A stretch of 33,552 nt of DNA from Hespellia sp. (GCA_028689735.1 JAQVCP010000031.1:1-33552); one strand, 5' to 3'. Shown: positions 22,585 through 32,151, counted from the stretch's first letter. Notes: a model not told the origin generated them from the letters alone. A program made the numbers and translations.

Positions 22585-24723
22585 TTATTTCGAAACTATT
22601 TTGTAGATTTTGTATCCATCCGATTCTTTTTGTAATTCAACTCTTTCATTTTGGGTCTCTTTTTCCCCAAGATCATTTTTAGTAAAAATATAGTCCACAC
22701 CCAATTTCTTCAAATCGCTCAGTGTAAGATGCACTCTGAATTCATCTTCAAAGGTCTTCTCAAATTCTGCTTCACCCGATTTTTTTATATCAATAACGAT
22801 ATGGGCATAACGATTGTACACTTTTTCATACTTGCCAGTTTTATCAATTTCCTTCCATCTCTCATTGTCAGGATACACATTCGTGGAATTTATTGTAGGA
22901 GCACCACACAGTATTCCGGCATTAATATATGGAATTCGCTCACCTTCCACCGCCCAGACTGTACCCGGATTATCTTCACACACTTCTGATATAGCAGAAA
23001 TCGATGGAACAGAATAAAGTTCCCCGACTCCCTGGCGAATCGGATTAACCAGAAATCCACTTAGAACAGCAATTACCAATATTGTCACAAGCAGCCCTGA
23101 TTTTGCAAGCTTCTTCGGATATCTTAATAAAAAATAGAAAGCAAAACAGAAAATAACAACCGTAAGTACTATAACCATCTTACTCCTAAAAAAGGATACA
23201 TTTGTCTCTCTGCAGACCAACAGTCCAACTCCCATAACAATAGCTGAAAAAATACAGCTCGAAATTCTGGAAAATGGTTTTTCCAGCAAAGAAAGTGCTC
23301 GAATCATAAGTAATAAATTACAAAATCCAAAGATAATTACTGCTCTTGATGATTGGGAATTACTTAAAAGAGATATTTTTGCCAATACGTCCGGAAATCC
23401 AAAGACACTGTAACTCCCCAGAAAAAGACACAGTGCCGTCAGGATAAGAAGCAGCTTATCTTTTTTCTTTTCTCTAAAAAACAAAATGAATGGCGGGACA
23501 TAACAGACTGGGAAAAAATCAATAAAATGGGCACTCTCCGGTGCATTTCCAATCAGACCATGCTCCCCTGTCATCGCATACCAGATATTTGAAATATAGT
23601 AAAACAGACTTCCAAGCATTCCGCCTCCAGTCTCACTACGTTTCCCCGGATATACGGTGCCAGTAACACTTTTAATAGTTCCACTGGATTTTATAAAAAT
23701 ATAAGCCATGAGAATCAAAAAAATTATGATTCCAAATGAAATGATCAACCAGTCTTTTTTTGTCATTGTGCATGATTTATAATTCTCCCAGATTGTCCAG
23801 ATAATCAAACCTAAGATTACATAGCACATCGGAACTTCCCACGCCGGATAGATTGTCAGTATAAACCCACCCGCAGAAATGAGAATTCCAAGCACATATA
23901 AAATCCTTAATTTCCAATTATCTTCCTTCATATAATAATGCAGTAGAATAATAGAAAACTGAGCGAAAATCAGCATCTCAACAAACCCATTGATTGCAAA
24001 CCACCACTGAACAACAGGTGCAAACAGCACCAGCATCGCCATAATGACAGACAAATCTTTTTTCTTTTTCGTAATCAGCATGGCAAATTCAAAAGTCACG
24101 ACAAAAAGTGCAATGTATCTTCCGCACCAGAAAAAGGCAAGCCCTTTTCCCTGTGATAAGAATAAATATCCCCAGTAAAACGGTCTGAAAATGATTGCCA
24201 CGTTTGCAACCGGTTGTCCATATACCAAAAACATATCCGTGGATGCTGCTCTTACTGTATTGCTAAAGTAGGGAAAAACTCCTGTACTGTTTTGATATTG
24301 TGACAGCATCATAGGAGTCGACACCGCCCATTCATCTGACCTTATTCCTCTTGACATTCCCAGCACAGTATCATCTGTTCCGCCCAAAAAAGCACTAAAA
24401 AGACCAATCGAAGATCCATTTAATTCGAGTATCACGCAAATAACAAAAAAGCAGACAGCAATAAAAAAACGATATCTATAAACAAACTCACCAATTTTAT
24501 TCCCATAGTAAACGATCAGAGCTGTAATAACCAATAACACAAAAAATGTAATTATCGTATTGCTGCGTAAGCTCTGGCTAAGAGCAATCTGAGATAGCGT
24601 ACTTTCGTGCATCCATGTCTGACAATGTTCTACGCAATATACATACATCTGAAGCATCACTGCACACACAAATGAAAAACTGATCCCAAGAATAAATCTT
24701 ACATATTTTTTTTGTGAATTCAT
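22585..24723 (-). CDS. Large polytopic GT-C-like membrane protein
   Basis: Probably a GT-C-fold glycosyltransferase working with the lipid-P-sugar synthase just downstream. The 712-aa protein has about 12-14 TM segments over residues 10-570 and a soluble extracellular C-terminal domain of about 140 aa. The first large loop contains GIRSDEWAV (about 127-135), whose Asp-Glu pair is where GT-C enzymes keep their catalytic acid. The C-terminus (SVPSISAISEVCEDNP, VDYIFTKNDLG) resembles the end domains of YfhO-like and related membrane proteins. It sits 15 bp after the tandem GT2 gene. The start has only a modest GAGGG site. The family assignment is by topology and context, so an exporter or accessory role cannot be excluded. 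Confidence 0.7.
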   Translation of the reverse strand: MNSQKKYVRFILGISFSFVCAVMLQMYVYCVEHCQTWMHESTLSQIALSQSLRSNTIITFFVLLVITALIVYYGNKIGEFVYRYRFFIAVCFFVICVILELNGSSIGLFSAFLGGTDDTVLGMSRGIRSDEWAVSTPMMLSQYQNSTGVFPYFSNTVRAASTDMFLVYGQPVANVAIIFRPFYWGYLFLSQGKGLAFFWCGRYIALFVVTFEFAMLITKKKKDLSVIMAMLVLFAPVVQWWFAINGFVEMLIFAQFSIILLHYYMKEDNWKLRILYVLGILISAGGFILTIYPAWEVPMCYVILGLIIWTIWENYKSCTMTKKDWLIISFGIIIFLILMAYIFIKSSGTIKSVTGTVYPGKRSETGGGMLGSLFYYISNIWYAMTGEHGLIGNAPESAHFIDFFPVCYVPPFILFFREKKKDKLLLILTALCLFLGSYSVFGFPDVLAKISLLSNSQSSRAVIIFGFCNLLLMIRALSLLEKPFSRISSCIFSAIVMGVGLLVCRETNVSFFRSKMVIVLTVVIFCFAFYFLLRYPKKLAKSGLLVTILVIAVLSGFLVNPIRQGVGELYSVPSISAISEVCEDNPGTVWAVEGERIPYINAGILCGAPTINSTNVYPDNERWKEIDKTGKYEKVYNRYAHIVIDIKKSGEAEFEKTFEDEFRVHLTLSDLKKLGVDYIFTKNDLGEKETQNERVELQKESDGYKIYKIVSK

Positions 24724-24738
24724 CCCATCAAACCCTCT

Positions 24739-27246
24739 TTATCCTAACCGGAACGGACCATATTCAATCGGGAAATTTTTATTGTAATACGGATCCCCTT
24801 TTTTCAAAATCTCCGGCCATCTTTCCTGAAAGAGTCTGACTTCACCTTCAAAACGTTCGATCTTCTCTTTTGTATCTTCATAACCTCTGGACTTAGACTC
24901 ATAATGATGCCATAAAGAAAATGCATTATAAACTACAAGCTTTCCAGTCTTCCGAACTTTCAAACAAAAATCAACATCATTCAGTCCTACCTTGAACTCT
25001 TCTGTAAAACCGTGCACTTCTTCAAATGATTTTCTGTCTACCATCATGCAAGCGGCTGTCACTGCACTATAGTTGCAGTTAATTCTTGGGCGAACCATGA
25101 AGCCGTAATCATCTTTTCCAATTCCGGTAAATACATGTCCTGCAAATCCTCCAAATCCAATTACAATTCCTGCGTGCTGCACCGTGTCATCCTCGTAGAG
25201 CAATTTTGCACCAACAACACCTACATCCTCACGCATACAGCAGCCAAGAAGTTCCCGAACTGCTGTATCATTAATGATTTCTGTATCATTGTTCAGGAAA
25301 AGCAGATAATCACCTTTTGCAAACGAAACGCCGTAATTGTTGATAGCAGCATAATTAAACTCATCTTTCCAATAAACCACTTTTACATTTTCATGCTCTT
25401 CTTCCAGTTTCTTATAATACTCGAATGTTTCATCATCCGTACTGTTATTCTCAATTACAATAATTTCAAAATTCTGATAAACATTATTATTGTAGAGGCT
25501 TTTAATGCATACATCCAGATCTTCTATATGATCCTTATTCGGGATTACTACTGAAACCAATGGGTTTCCAGGTGTTTCATAAACTGTATGATACATTCCC
25601 CACAGAGCTTCCTCTGTATGCTCTACCGTCGCTGGAATTCCCACTCTCTTATAATGATCTTCTATCGCTTTCCGCCCCGCTTCATACGCATACATTTTGC
25701 TGGATGGGTCACCTGCAACAGATGCCGCATGCATTCTCCAGTTGTAAAGGATCTTCGCAATATGTTTGATTTTCTTGGAATTTTCGATACAGCGGAACAT
25801 CAGATCATAATCCTGTGCTCCATCATACTCACTGTTAAACCCACCAATCTGGTCCATGATACTCTTTTTCACTACAAAGAAATGGGTAATATAATTGTGG
25901 GAGCAGAACAAATCTGGACTGTAATCCGGTTTAAAATTCGGATCAGAATGTTCTGACAAATCTCCTGATACTTTATCTTCGTCCGTATAAATAATATCAT
26001 AATCATCTTCATTAAGTGCTTTCACAACTTCATACAACGCATGTGGTTCCAATACATCATCATGGTCGAGCAGTCCGATATAATCTCCCGTTGCCAATTC
26101 CAGTGCTCCGTTGGTGTTCCCGGAAATTCCCATATTCTTGTCTAATATCTTGTATTTGATCCTTGGATCATTTTGGTGATACTTCTCCATTACTGCTTCC
26201 AGCTGCGGATTTCCCTCACTTCCATCTCCAAGGCATAATTCCCAATTTGAATAAGTCTGGCCTTGAACAGATGATACCATTTCTTCAAAAAACGAAATAG
26301 GAGTATTATAGGTTGGCACGATAATACTGATTTTAGGTTCTTTTTCAAACTTCTTTGTACGCTGTTTTTTAAGTTCTTCTTTTGTGATTTTATTGGATTC
26401 ATACCACTCTTCATACGGAAGTCCATTGGCATTTTTTCCTTTTTTAATGCGTTCAATCAGCTTCCTTATACCATTTTTCTGTAAATATGTGACACCCTTT
26501 TTTATATTTTTGACATTCAAATTATAAATTACATTTTTCACATAGCCTTGTTTGGCAAGGAAAGACTCTTTTTTCTCTATTTCAGCTGCATTCAGTCTTT
26601 TCTTCACTTTCATAGTGCCATCCGACATAAAAAACGTATATTCTTGATTTTCAGCACCTGTGAATTCAATTTGAAAACCACAATAACGCTCCTCTTTGCT
26701 CACAAGTCCCGCTCTATACAAATCATCTCTGTTAAGTGGCCTATTTGTAAATGAAACTAAATTATTTTGTCCATCTGTAATCTTGAACAAGATTTTATGC
26801 CCACGATTATATGAACACGCCCATCCTCTCAACCTGAAAACAGGAATATCTTGTTTGCGCTCCACCGAAATAGAATCCATGGAAAAATTTAATGTCTTTT
26901 CATCAATAATGTTTTCAATTTGTTTATGATTCAAAGAGAAAATTTCTTGTTTTTCTTTCCCAACATGCGCAATAATCTGTAATCTTTCCGGATTCACAGT
27001 CATTGCCACTGGGATCTTAAAGCGAAATCCAACTCCGGCATCCTCCAAATCATATTTGGTATATTTGAGCTGCACATCTTTTCTGGATACTTTCTTCTTC
27101 TCGAAATCCACTTCTGAACCGTTTATTTTTACTGTGTAGGTCACTTTCCTTTTGTCAAGACTAAAGCACCAGCCACAAACAACAAATAATTTTTCCGAAG
27201 CAAGAATCCTGTATGTTTTTGCATCAAAGTAATATTTTAATTTCAT
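24739..27246 (-). CDS. Tandem-domain family 2 glycosyltransferase with N-terminal extension
   Basis: A large cytoplasmic enzyme that probably adds two sugars in polymer synthesis. The 835-aa protein has an N-terminal beta-rich region of about 270 aa without recognised catalytic motif. GT2 domain 1 (about 300-520) carries ISIIVPTYNTP, LDHDDVLEPHAL and IYTDEDK. GT2 domain 2 (about 560-800) carries VSVVIPNKDH, ENNSTDDET, LLFLNNDTEI and VGLNDVDFCLKVRK. Both domains keep the Asp motifs needed for activity. The ATG at 27246 has GGAGG six bases upstream. The longer frame overlaps the upstream gene and lacks a site. It stands between the two-TM protein and the GT-C-like protein in the rfbA operon. 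Domain order resembles O-antigen and rhamnan synthases; the substrates are unknown. Confidence 0.9.
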   Translation of the reverse strand: MKLKYYFDAKTYRILASEKLFVVCGWCFSLDKRKVTYTVKINGSEVDFEKKKVSRKDVQLKYTKYDLEDAGVGFRFKIPVAMTVNPERLQIIAHVGKEKQEIFSLNHKQIENIIDEKTLNFSMDSISVERKQDIPVFRLRGWACSYNRGHKILFKITDGQNNLVSFTNRPLNRDDLYRAGLVSKEERYCGFQIEFTGAENQEYTFFMSDGTMKVKKRLNAAEIEKKESFLAKQGYVKNVIYNLNVKNIKKGVTYLQKNGIRKLIERIKKGKNANGLPYEEWYESNKITKEELKKQRTKKFEKEPKISIIVPTYNTPISFFEEMVSSVQGQTYSNWELCLGDGSEGNPQLEAVMEKYHQNDPRIKYKILDKNMGISGNTNGALELATGDYIGLLDHDDVLEPHALYEVVKALNEDDYDIIYTDEDKVSGDLSEHSDPNFKPDYSPDLFCSHNYITHFFVVKKSIMDQIGGFNSEYDGAQDYDLMFRCIENSKKIKHIAKILYNWRMHAASVAGDPSSKMYAYEAGRKAIEDHYKRVGIPATVEHTEEALWGMYHTVYETPGNPLVSVVIPNKDHIEDLDVCIKSLYNNNVYQNFEIIVIENNSTDDETFEYYKKLEEEHENVKVVYWKDEFNYAAINNYGVSFAKGDYLLFLNNDTEIINDTAVRELLGCCMREDVGVVGAKLLYEDDTVQHAGIVIGFGGFAGHVFTGIGKDDYGFMVRPRINCNYSAVTAACMMVDRKSFEEVHGFTEEFKVGLNDVDFCLKVRKTGKLVVYNAFSLWHHYESKSRGYEDTKEKIERFEGEVRLFQERWPEILKKGDPYYNKNFPIEYGPFRLG

Positions 27247-27268
27247 TTCTTTCCTCCATGTACGAACT

Positions 27269-27877
27269 CTATTCAAATATCTTAAATAAGAATTTAATAA
27301 ACAATGCCAGATATATCATCAACCCAACAAATACAACAAAAGTCTCTATATTAAAAAACTTTACTTCCTGCACAAGGACCAGATTTTTCGAACTGTCTAC
27401 CTGGTCTATCCGTAATGTTCCATTCTGGCTTGAATCCTTTTCCGTTGTCATCAAAACAATTCCATGCTCAGATTTAATCTGTTTTGTGTCAATAACTAAA
27501 TTATATTCCACATCTTTACTGGTCGGAATTCTTTCAAATTCTAATTTATATGGTTTGGAATTGTCTACCTTTTCTGAATCAATAACCCCTTCGCCAACAA
27601 CATTGCCTGAGGTTGCCTCAATAAGGCTCCACTTATATTCTGCATCACATTCCTGATTTAAATTACTGACAGTTAATTCCAATGACTCCAGTCCATTATG
27701 TTTACCAATAAACCTCTGCTCTATTTTAGAATTTTCCAACAATTCACCTGTATTCTCATATGCACTGCTGTCAATAGACGAATCATAGATTTCGTATGGC
27801 CATACACTATTTGAATATAATACTGCAACTGCTGCTATCAGTATAATCAGCACAGCTGTTTTTACAATTTTCTTCAT
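27269..27877 (-). CDS. Unknown protein with TM segments at both ends and a beta-rich ectodomain
   Basis: I do not recognise this family. The 202-aa protein has an N-terminal TM segment (about 6-22), an extracellular region of about 150 aa rich in beta-type patterns (LESLELTVSNL, YKLEFERIP, VEYNLVIDTKQI), and a second TM segment at the C-terminus (about 177-198). Both termini are cytoplasmic. It lies directly after the ABC ATPase gene and before the tandem GT2. The ATG at 27877 has GAGG 11-12 bases upstream. A GTG at 27895, just after the ATPase stop, is also possible. Its place suggests a part of the exporter or of the extracellular assembly complex, possibly a sugar-binding periplasmic-type domain (inference). 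Confidence 0.7.
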   Translation of the reverse strand: MKKIVKTAVLIILIAAVAVLYSNSVWPYEIYDSSIDSSAYENTGELLENSKIEQRFIGKHNGLESLELTVSNLNQECDAEYKWSLIEATSGNVVGEGVIDSEKVDNSKPYKLEFERIPTSKDVEYNLVIDTKQIKSEHGIVLMTTEKDSSQNGTLRIDQVDSSKNLVLVQEVKFFNIETFVVFVGLMIYLALFIKFLFKIFE

Positions 27878-27896
27878 TCGGTTCTTAATCCTCACT

Positions 27897-28640
27897 TTAT
27901 TCTGGTTGATATGCCTGGTTATATTTCGGACACACAACGGACGTAGGGCCATCTTCTACGACATGTCCTTTTTCAATCCATATCGCCCGGTCACAAATTT
28001 TTTGAACCTGCTGTATACTATGCGACACAAAAAGAAGTGACGTATCACCCTCAAGCATTTTCTGAATCCTCTTCTCACATTTTTCCTGAAACCTGAAATC
28101 TCCAACAGACAGTACCTCATCGCAAATCAATATATCAGGCTTTCCTATTGTAGCAATTGCAAATGCAAGTCTTGCAAGCATTCCTGATGAAAAGTTTTTA
28201 ATCGGAACATTCATAAAATCATGTAATTCCGAAAATTCAACAATATCGTCATAATACCTTTCCATTTCCGCCCTGCTGTACCCTAAAATTGCACCATTAA
28301 GATAAATATTTTCTTCCGCAGTAAGATCCATATCAAAACCTGCTCCAAGTTCTATCAGCGGTGCCATACTTCCACGAACCGTCACCTGACCTTTCGTTGG
28401 CTTATACACACCTGCAATTGTTTTTAAAAGGGTACTTTTTCCACAACCGTTTAATCCGATCAAAGCAATTGCCTCACCCTTTTTCATCGTAAAGTTAATA
28501 TCATTAAGAGCCCAGAAGGAATTATATGAAATTTGATTTTTCAATCGTTTCACAAAATACTCTTTCATGCTGTCGATTTTCTCTGCTGAAAGATTAAATT
28601 CCATTGACACATGATTCACCTCAATAATAGGTTCTTCCAT
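27897..28640 (-). CDS. Polysaccharide ABC exporter, ATP-binding subunit (Wzt/TagH-like)
   Basis: ATPase that powers export of the finished lipid-linked polysaccharide with the next-door permease. The 247-aa protein has Walker A GLNGCGKST, Q-loop region, signature FSSGMLARLAFA, Walker B ILICDEVLSVGD and the switch His in LFVSHS, followed by KGHVVEDGPTS. The early SMEFNLSAEKIDSMKEYF segment is typical of the polysaccharide exporter branch. It stops soon after the ATPase fold and lacks the extra C-terminal polymer-binding domain of long Wzt proteins. The ATG at 28640 has AAGGAG six bases upstream. A GTG at 28655 overlaps that site. Export is therefore probably not gated by chain-end recognition in this subunit. 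Confidence 0.94.
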   Translation of the reverse strand: MEEPIIEVNHVSMEFNLSAEKIDSMKEYFVKRLKNQISYNSFWALNDINFTMKKGEAIALIGLNGCGKSTLLKTIAGVYKPTKGQVTVRGSMAPLIELGAGFDMDLTAEENIYLNGAILGYSRAEMERYYDDIVEFSELHDFMNVPIKNFSSGMLARLAFAIATIGKPDILICDEVLSVGDFRFQEKCEKRIQKMLEGDTSLLFVSHSIQQVQKICDRAIWIEKGHVVEDGPTSVVCPKYNQAYQPE

Positions 28641-28658
28641 TTTCTTCTCCTTCACTGA

Positions 28659-29441
28659 TTAAATATTCAAAATAAATTTATCTTGTTTTTTATAGAAAAC
28701 CACCAAACCAATCACTAATGCTGCCATTGCCGTCACAAAAGAAAGCATAAATGAACTAATACTTGGAATGGTACCATATAATACCAAATCCCTAAACATA
28801 GTCAGCATATTTGTCAATGGATTCACATTCACTACAGTGTAGGCAATTCTCGAACTCTGTAAAAAAGAAATGGGATAAATGACTGGTGTCAAATATGTTA
28901 ATGCCGTCAAAAACACTCCATACAAATGCATGATATCCCTAAACTTTACAGTTACAGTTGCCAGGATTAAACCAACTCCTGTAGAAAAAATTATCAAGAA
29001 AAAAATGGGTATAATCCCAAGAAAAATAGTATAATGCAACTCTACCTTCATAAAAAGCATCATGAAAATCAGTGCTGATACCGATGCCATAATATTGACT
29101 ACACTGGACGCGATCCGGGAAAGTACAAACAAATATTTTGGAATATACACTTTTTTAATCAGTGGTGCATTATTCAGAATTGCTGACATCGCACTGGATG
29201 TCGATTCCGAGAAAAAATTATAAACTAATTGTCCACTCAAAATAAATAAGGGATAATTTTTCACATTAAAACGCATTAAATGTGAAAATACAAAAGAAAG
29301 TACCACCATCATTAAAAGCGGATTCAATAAGGTCCATAACACACCTAATACAGACTTTCTATATTTAATTTTCACATCTCTGCTGACAAGTTCTGCCAGC
29401 AATGGGCGGAACTTCTGAAAATTTTTAATATACTGAGACAT
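28659..29441 (-). CDS. Polysaccharide ABC exporter, permease subunit (Wzm/TagG-like)
   Basis: An ABC-2-type membrane subunit of 260 aa with six predicted TM segments. The N-terminal motif RPLLAELVSRDVKIKYRKSV (12-31) and LGVLWTLLNPLLMMVVLS are characteristic of TagG/Wzm permeases. It pairs with the ATPase 18 bp downstream to export lipid-linked polysaccharide across the membrane. AAAGGGA lies before the ATG, 12 bp after rfbC. Confidence 0.95.
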   Translation of the reverse strand: MSQYIKNFQKFRPLLAELVSRDVKIKYRKSVLGVLWTLLNPLLMMVVLSFVFSHLMRFNVKNYPLFILSGQLVYNFFSESTSSAMSAILNNAPLIKKVYIPKYLFVLSRIASSVVNIMASVSALIFMMLFMKVELHYTIFLGIIPIFFLIIFSTGVGLILATVTVKFRDIMHLYGVFLTALTYLTPVIYPISFLQSSRIAYTVVNVNPLTNMLTMFRDLVLYGTIPSISSFMLSFVTAMAALVIGLVVFYKKQDKFILNI

Positions 29442-29453
29442 TTAATTCCCTTT

Positions 29454-30005
29454 CTACTTTTTCAATTCCGTAATGCTTCCCCATTTCTGATCTTTTTCAG
29501 AAATAGTCAGCTTCATGTCAGAAGGGATTGGCCAGTCAACACCTATCGCAGGGTCATTCCAGGCAAGTCCGCCCTCATCATTCGGATGATAAAAATCTGT
29601 GCATTTGTATGCGAATTCCGCTGTGTCAGATAATACAACAAATCCATGTGCAAAATTCTTAGGAATAAAAAACTGCTTTTTATTCTCAGCAGATAAAGTT
29701 ACTCCGTACCATTTTCCATATGTTTCAGATCCTTCACGTAAATCCACCGCAACATCAAACACCTCACCGCTCACTACACGCACAAGCTTATCCTGAGGAA
29801 AATTGATTTGGAAATGCAGTCCTCTAAGCACTCCTTTTGAAGAACTAGACTGATTATCCTGCACAAACTCCATATCAATCCCAGCCTCTGTATAATCATT
29901 GTTATTATACGTCTCCATAAAATATCCACGCTCATCACCAAATACAGATGGCGTAATAATCTTTAATCCTTCAATCTCACATGTTTCTACTTTAATTTTT
30001 CCCAT
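29454..30005 (-). CDS. rfbC: dTDP-4-dehydrorhamnose 3,5-epimerase
   Basis: Third step of dTDP-L-rhamnose synthesis, epimerising dTDP-4-keto-6-deoxyglucose at C3 and C5. The 183-aa cupin has the family's usual length. Motifs are DERGYFMETYN, FVQDNQSSSSKGVLRGLHFQ (with catalytic-type His), KFFIP-like FFIPKNFAHGF and the C-terminal YHPNDEGGLAWNDP. It lies 22 bp after rfbA and 12 bp before the permease in the same operon. Confidence 0.96.
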   Translation of the reverse strand: MGKIKVETCEIEGLKIITPSVFGDERGYFMETYNNNDYTEAGIDMEFVQDNQSSSSKGVLRGLHFQINFPQDKLVRVVSGEVFDVAVDLREGSETYGKWYGVTLSAENKKQFFIPKNFAHGFVVLSDTAEFAYKCTDFYHPNDEGGLAWNDPAIGVDWPIPSDMKLTISEKDQKWGSITELKK

Positions 30006-30027
30006 GATGTCCTTAAGCTCCTATTCC

Positions 30028-30897
30028 TTATAATCCATTCACAATTTCCATTAAATATTTTCCATAATCCGTTTTCAGCAATGGCTGTGCAAGCTTTTCA
30101 AGCTGAGCCTTGTCGATGAATCCTCTTTTATACGCAATCTCTTCTATGCACGAAATGTATAATCCCTGACGCTTCTGAAATGCACACACAAAGTCTGCTG
30201 CGTCCAACAGCATATCATGATTTCCCGTATCAAGCCAAGCGAAACCTCTTCCCAGTGTTTCAACCTGGAGTGTTCCTCTATTCAAATATTCATTATTGAT
30301 ACTTGTAATTTCAATCTCTCCACGCGCAGATGGTTTGACATTTTTCGCAATTTCAACTACATTATTATCATAAAAATACAAACCTGGTACCGCATAGTTT
30401 GACTTTGGATACTCCGGCTTTTCTTCAATAGATAATGCCTTTCCTGATTCATCAAACTCCACCACGCCATATTCTCTTGGATCCCGAACATAATAGCCAA
30501 AAATCGTAGCTCCTGATTTCCTTGCTGCCGCACTTTTCAGAACTTTAGAAAAGCTCTGGCCATAAAAAATATTATCGCCCAAAACCAGTGCAACACTATC
30601 ATCGCCAATAAATTCTTCACCGATGATAAATGCATCTGCAAGGCCTCTTGGAGTCTCCTGAACTTTATATTCAAATCTCATACCCAGTTCTTCACCAGTT
30701 CCAAACAATTCCTGAAATACCGGTAAATCTCTCGGTGTAGAGATAATCAATACTTCTCTGATTCCTGCCAGCATCAGCGTTGACAGAGGATAGTAAATCA
30801 TTGGTTTGTCATATACCGGCATAATCTGCTTTGATACCGCTTTTGTAAGCGGGTATAACCTCGTTCCTGAACCTCCAGCCAAAATAATACCCTTCAT
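30028..30897 (-). CDS. rfbA: Glucose-1-phosphate thymidylyltransferase
   Basis: First step of dTDP-rhamnose synthesis, joining dTTP and glucose-1-phosphate. The 289-aa length is standard for the short RmlA class. Motifs are [16 protein letters not shown] (nucleotide binding), [27 protein letters not shown] and [13 protein letters not shown]. The ATG has AGGAGG eight bases upstream and follows the promoter at 30953-30981. First gene of the nine-gene operon running down to 21000. Confidence 0.97.
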   Translation of the reverse strand: MKGIILAGGSGTRLYPLTKAVSKQIMPVYDKPMIYYPLSTLMLAGIREVLIISTPRDLPVFQELFGTGEELGMRFEYKVQETPRGLADAFIIGEEFIGDDSVALVLGDNIFYGQSFSKVLKSAAARKSGATIFGYYVRDPREYGVVEFDESGKALSIEEKPEYPKSNYAVPGLYFYDNNVVEIAKNVKPSARGEIEITSINNEYLNRGTLQVETLGRGFAWLDTGNHDMLLDAADFVCAFQKRQGLYISCIEEIAYKRGFIDKAQLEKLAQPLLKTDYGKYLMEIVNGL

Positions 30898-30952
30898 AAT
30901 AGAACCTCCTAAATGTATATTATATTCTTAACGCATAAATAATATCTGTTGT

Positions 30953-30981
30953 ATTATACCATTCCGTCAATTTAAATGCAA
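30953..30981 (-). promoter_or_regulatory. Sigma-A-type promoter of the rfbA operon
   Basis: On the minus strand, -35 TTGCAT (30976-30981) and a perfect -10 TATAAT (30953-30958) are 17 bp apart, with a predicted leader of about 50 nt. It lies just after the rfbB terminator, so it should drive rfbA and the eight genes after it. Confidence 0.75.
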
Positions 30982-31011
30982 CTTATAAGCTTGAGAGCTT
31001 TAAAACATAGC

Positions 31012-31038
31012 AAAAACAGCAGTGCAAAGCACTGCTGT
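31012..31038 (-). terminator. Rho-independent terminator after rfbB
   Basis: A perfect 10-bp stem (31016-31025 with 31029-31038, ACAGCAGTGC/GCACTGCTGT) has a 3-nt loop, followed on the minus strand by a short T-run (31012-31016). It lies 12 bp after the rfbB stop and separates rfbB from the rfbA operon. Confidence 0.9.
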
Positions 31039-31050
31039 TCAAGAGAAGCT

Positions 31051-32127
31051 TTATTTGTACATTTCTTCGTAATATTTTTGATAATCTCCGCTTGTTACTC
31101 TCTGCATCCATTCTTCATGTTCAAAGAACCACGCAATTGTAAGCTTAATTCCTTCTGCAAAACAAGTATCCGGAACCCAGCCAATTTCTGCTTTTATTTT
31201 ATCAGGTGCAATTGCATATCTTCTGTCATGCCCTTTTCTGTCTTCTACATAAGTAATCAGATCTTTACTTACAAGTTTTTTTCTAGGATCTGAATCCGGG
31301 AGCATCTCCTGTAGAGTATCGATGATAAGATTTATGATTTCAATATTCTGTTTTTCATTATGTCCACCAATATTGTATGTTTCAAAAAGTCTTCCCTGCT
31401 CCTGTACCATATCAATACCTTTTGCATGATCTTCTACATACAGCCAATCTCTGACATTCTTGCCATCACCGTACACTGGAAGCTTCTTTCCCTGCAAAGC
31501 ATTATTAATGATAAGTGGAATCAATTTTTCAGGGAACTGATAAGGTCCATAGTTATTACTGCAGTTTGTAATGTTCGCTGGAAACTTGTATGTGTCCATA
31601 TATGACTTTACAAGAAAATCTGAAGAGGCTTTACTTGCCGAATACGGACTATGTGGATCATATGGTGTTGTCTCATAGAAATACTCTCCCTCTTTTTCCA
31701 GTGAACCATATACTTCATCTGTAGAGACATGAAGAAATTTCTTGTCTTCTTTGTAGACATTATCACCAATCTCCCAGGCTGCTTTTGCCGCATTAAGCAT
31801 TACCAGAGTACCAAGTACATTCGTTTTAATAAACACATCTGGATTTTTGATACTTCTATCTACATGGCTTTCTGCTGCAAAATGAACGACACGATCAATA
31901 TCATTCTCTTCAAAAATCTTATTAATTGCGTCTGCATCGCAGATATCAGCCTTGACAAAAGAATAATTTTCTCTGTCTTCTACATCTTTTAAGTTTTCAA
32001 GATTACCTGCATACGTAAGCTTGTCCACGTTAATAATTCTAATTTCATCATTATATTTTTTAAACATATAATGTATATAATTCGAACCGATAAATCCAGC
32101 TCCGCCGGTTACTAAATAAGTCTTCAT
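31051..32127 (-). CDS. rfbB: dTDP-glucose 4,6-dehydratase
   Basis: Second step of dTDP-rhamnose synthesis, converting dTDP-glucose to dTDP-4-keto-6-deoxyglucose with bound NAD. The 358-aa extended SDR protein has the Rossmann motif TGGAGFIGSNY, HFAAESHVDRSI, the catalytic STDEVYGSL and YSASKAS (Tyr and Lys), and NCSNNYGPYQFPEKLIP. GGAGG lies 6-7 bases before the ATG. It has its own promoter and terminator, so it is transcribed apart from rfbA and rfbC although it belongs to the same pathway. Confidence 0.97.
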   Translation of the reverse strand: MKTYLVTGGAGFIGSNYIHYMFKKYNDEIRIINVDKLTYAGNLENLKDVEDRENYSFVKADICDADAINKIFEENDIDRVVHFAAESHVDRSIKNPDVFIKTNVLGTLVMLNAAKAAWEIGDNVYKEDKKFLHVSTDEVYGSLEKEGEYFYETTPYDPHSPYSASKASSDFLVKSYMDTYKFPANITNCSNNYGPYQFPEKLIPLIINNALQGKKLPVYGDGKNVRDWLYVEDHAKGIDMVQEQGRLFETYNIGGHNEKQNIEIINLIIDTLQEMLPDSDPRKKLVSKDLITYVEDRKGHDRRYAIAPDKIKAEIGWVPDTCFAEGIKLTIAWFFEHEEWMQRVTSGDYQKYYEEMYK

Positions 32128-32151
32128 TTGATTTCCTCCAAATTTTTTCTC

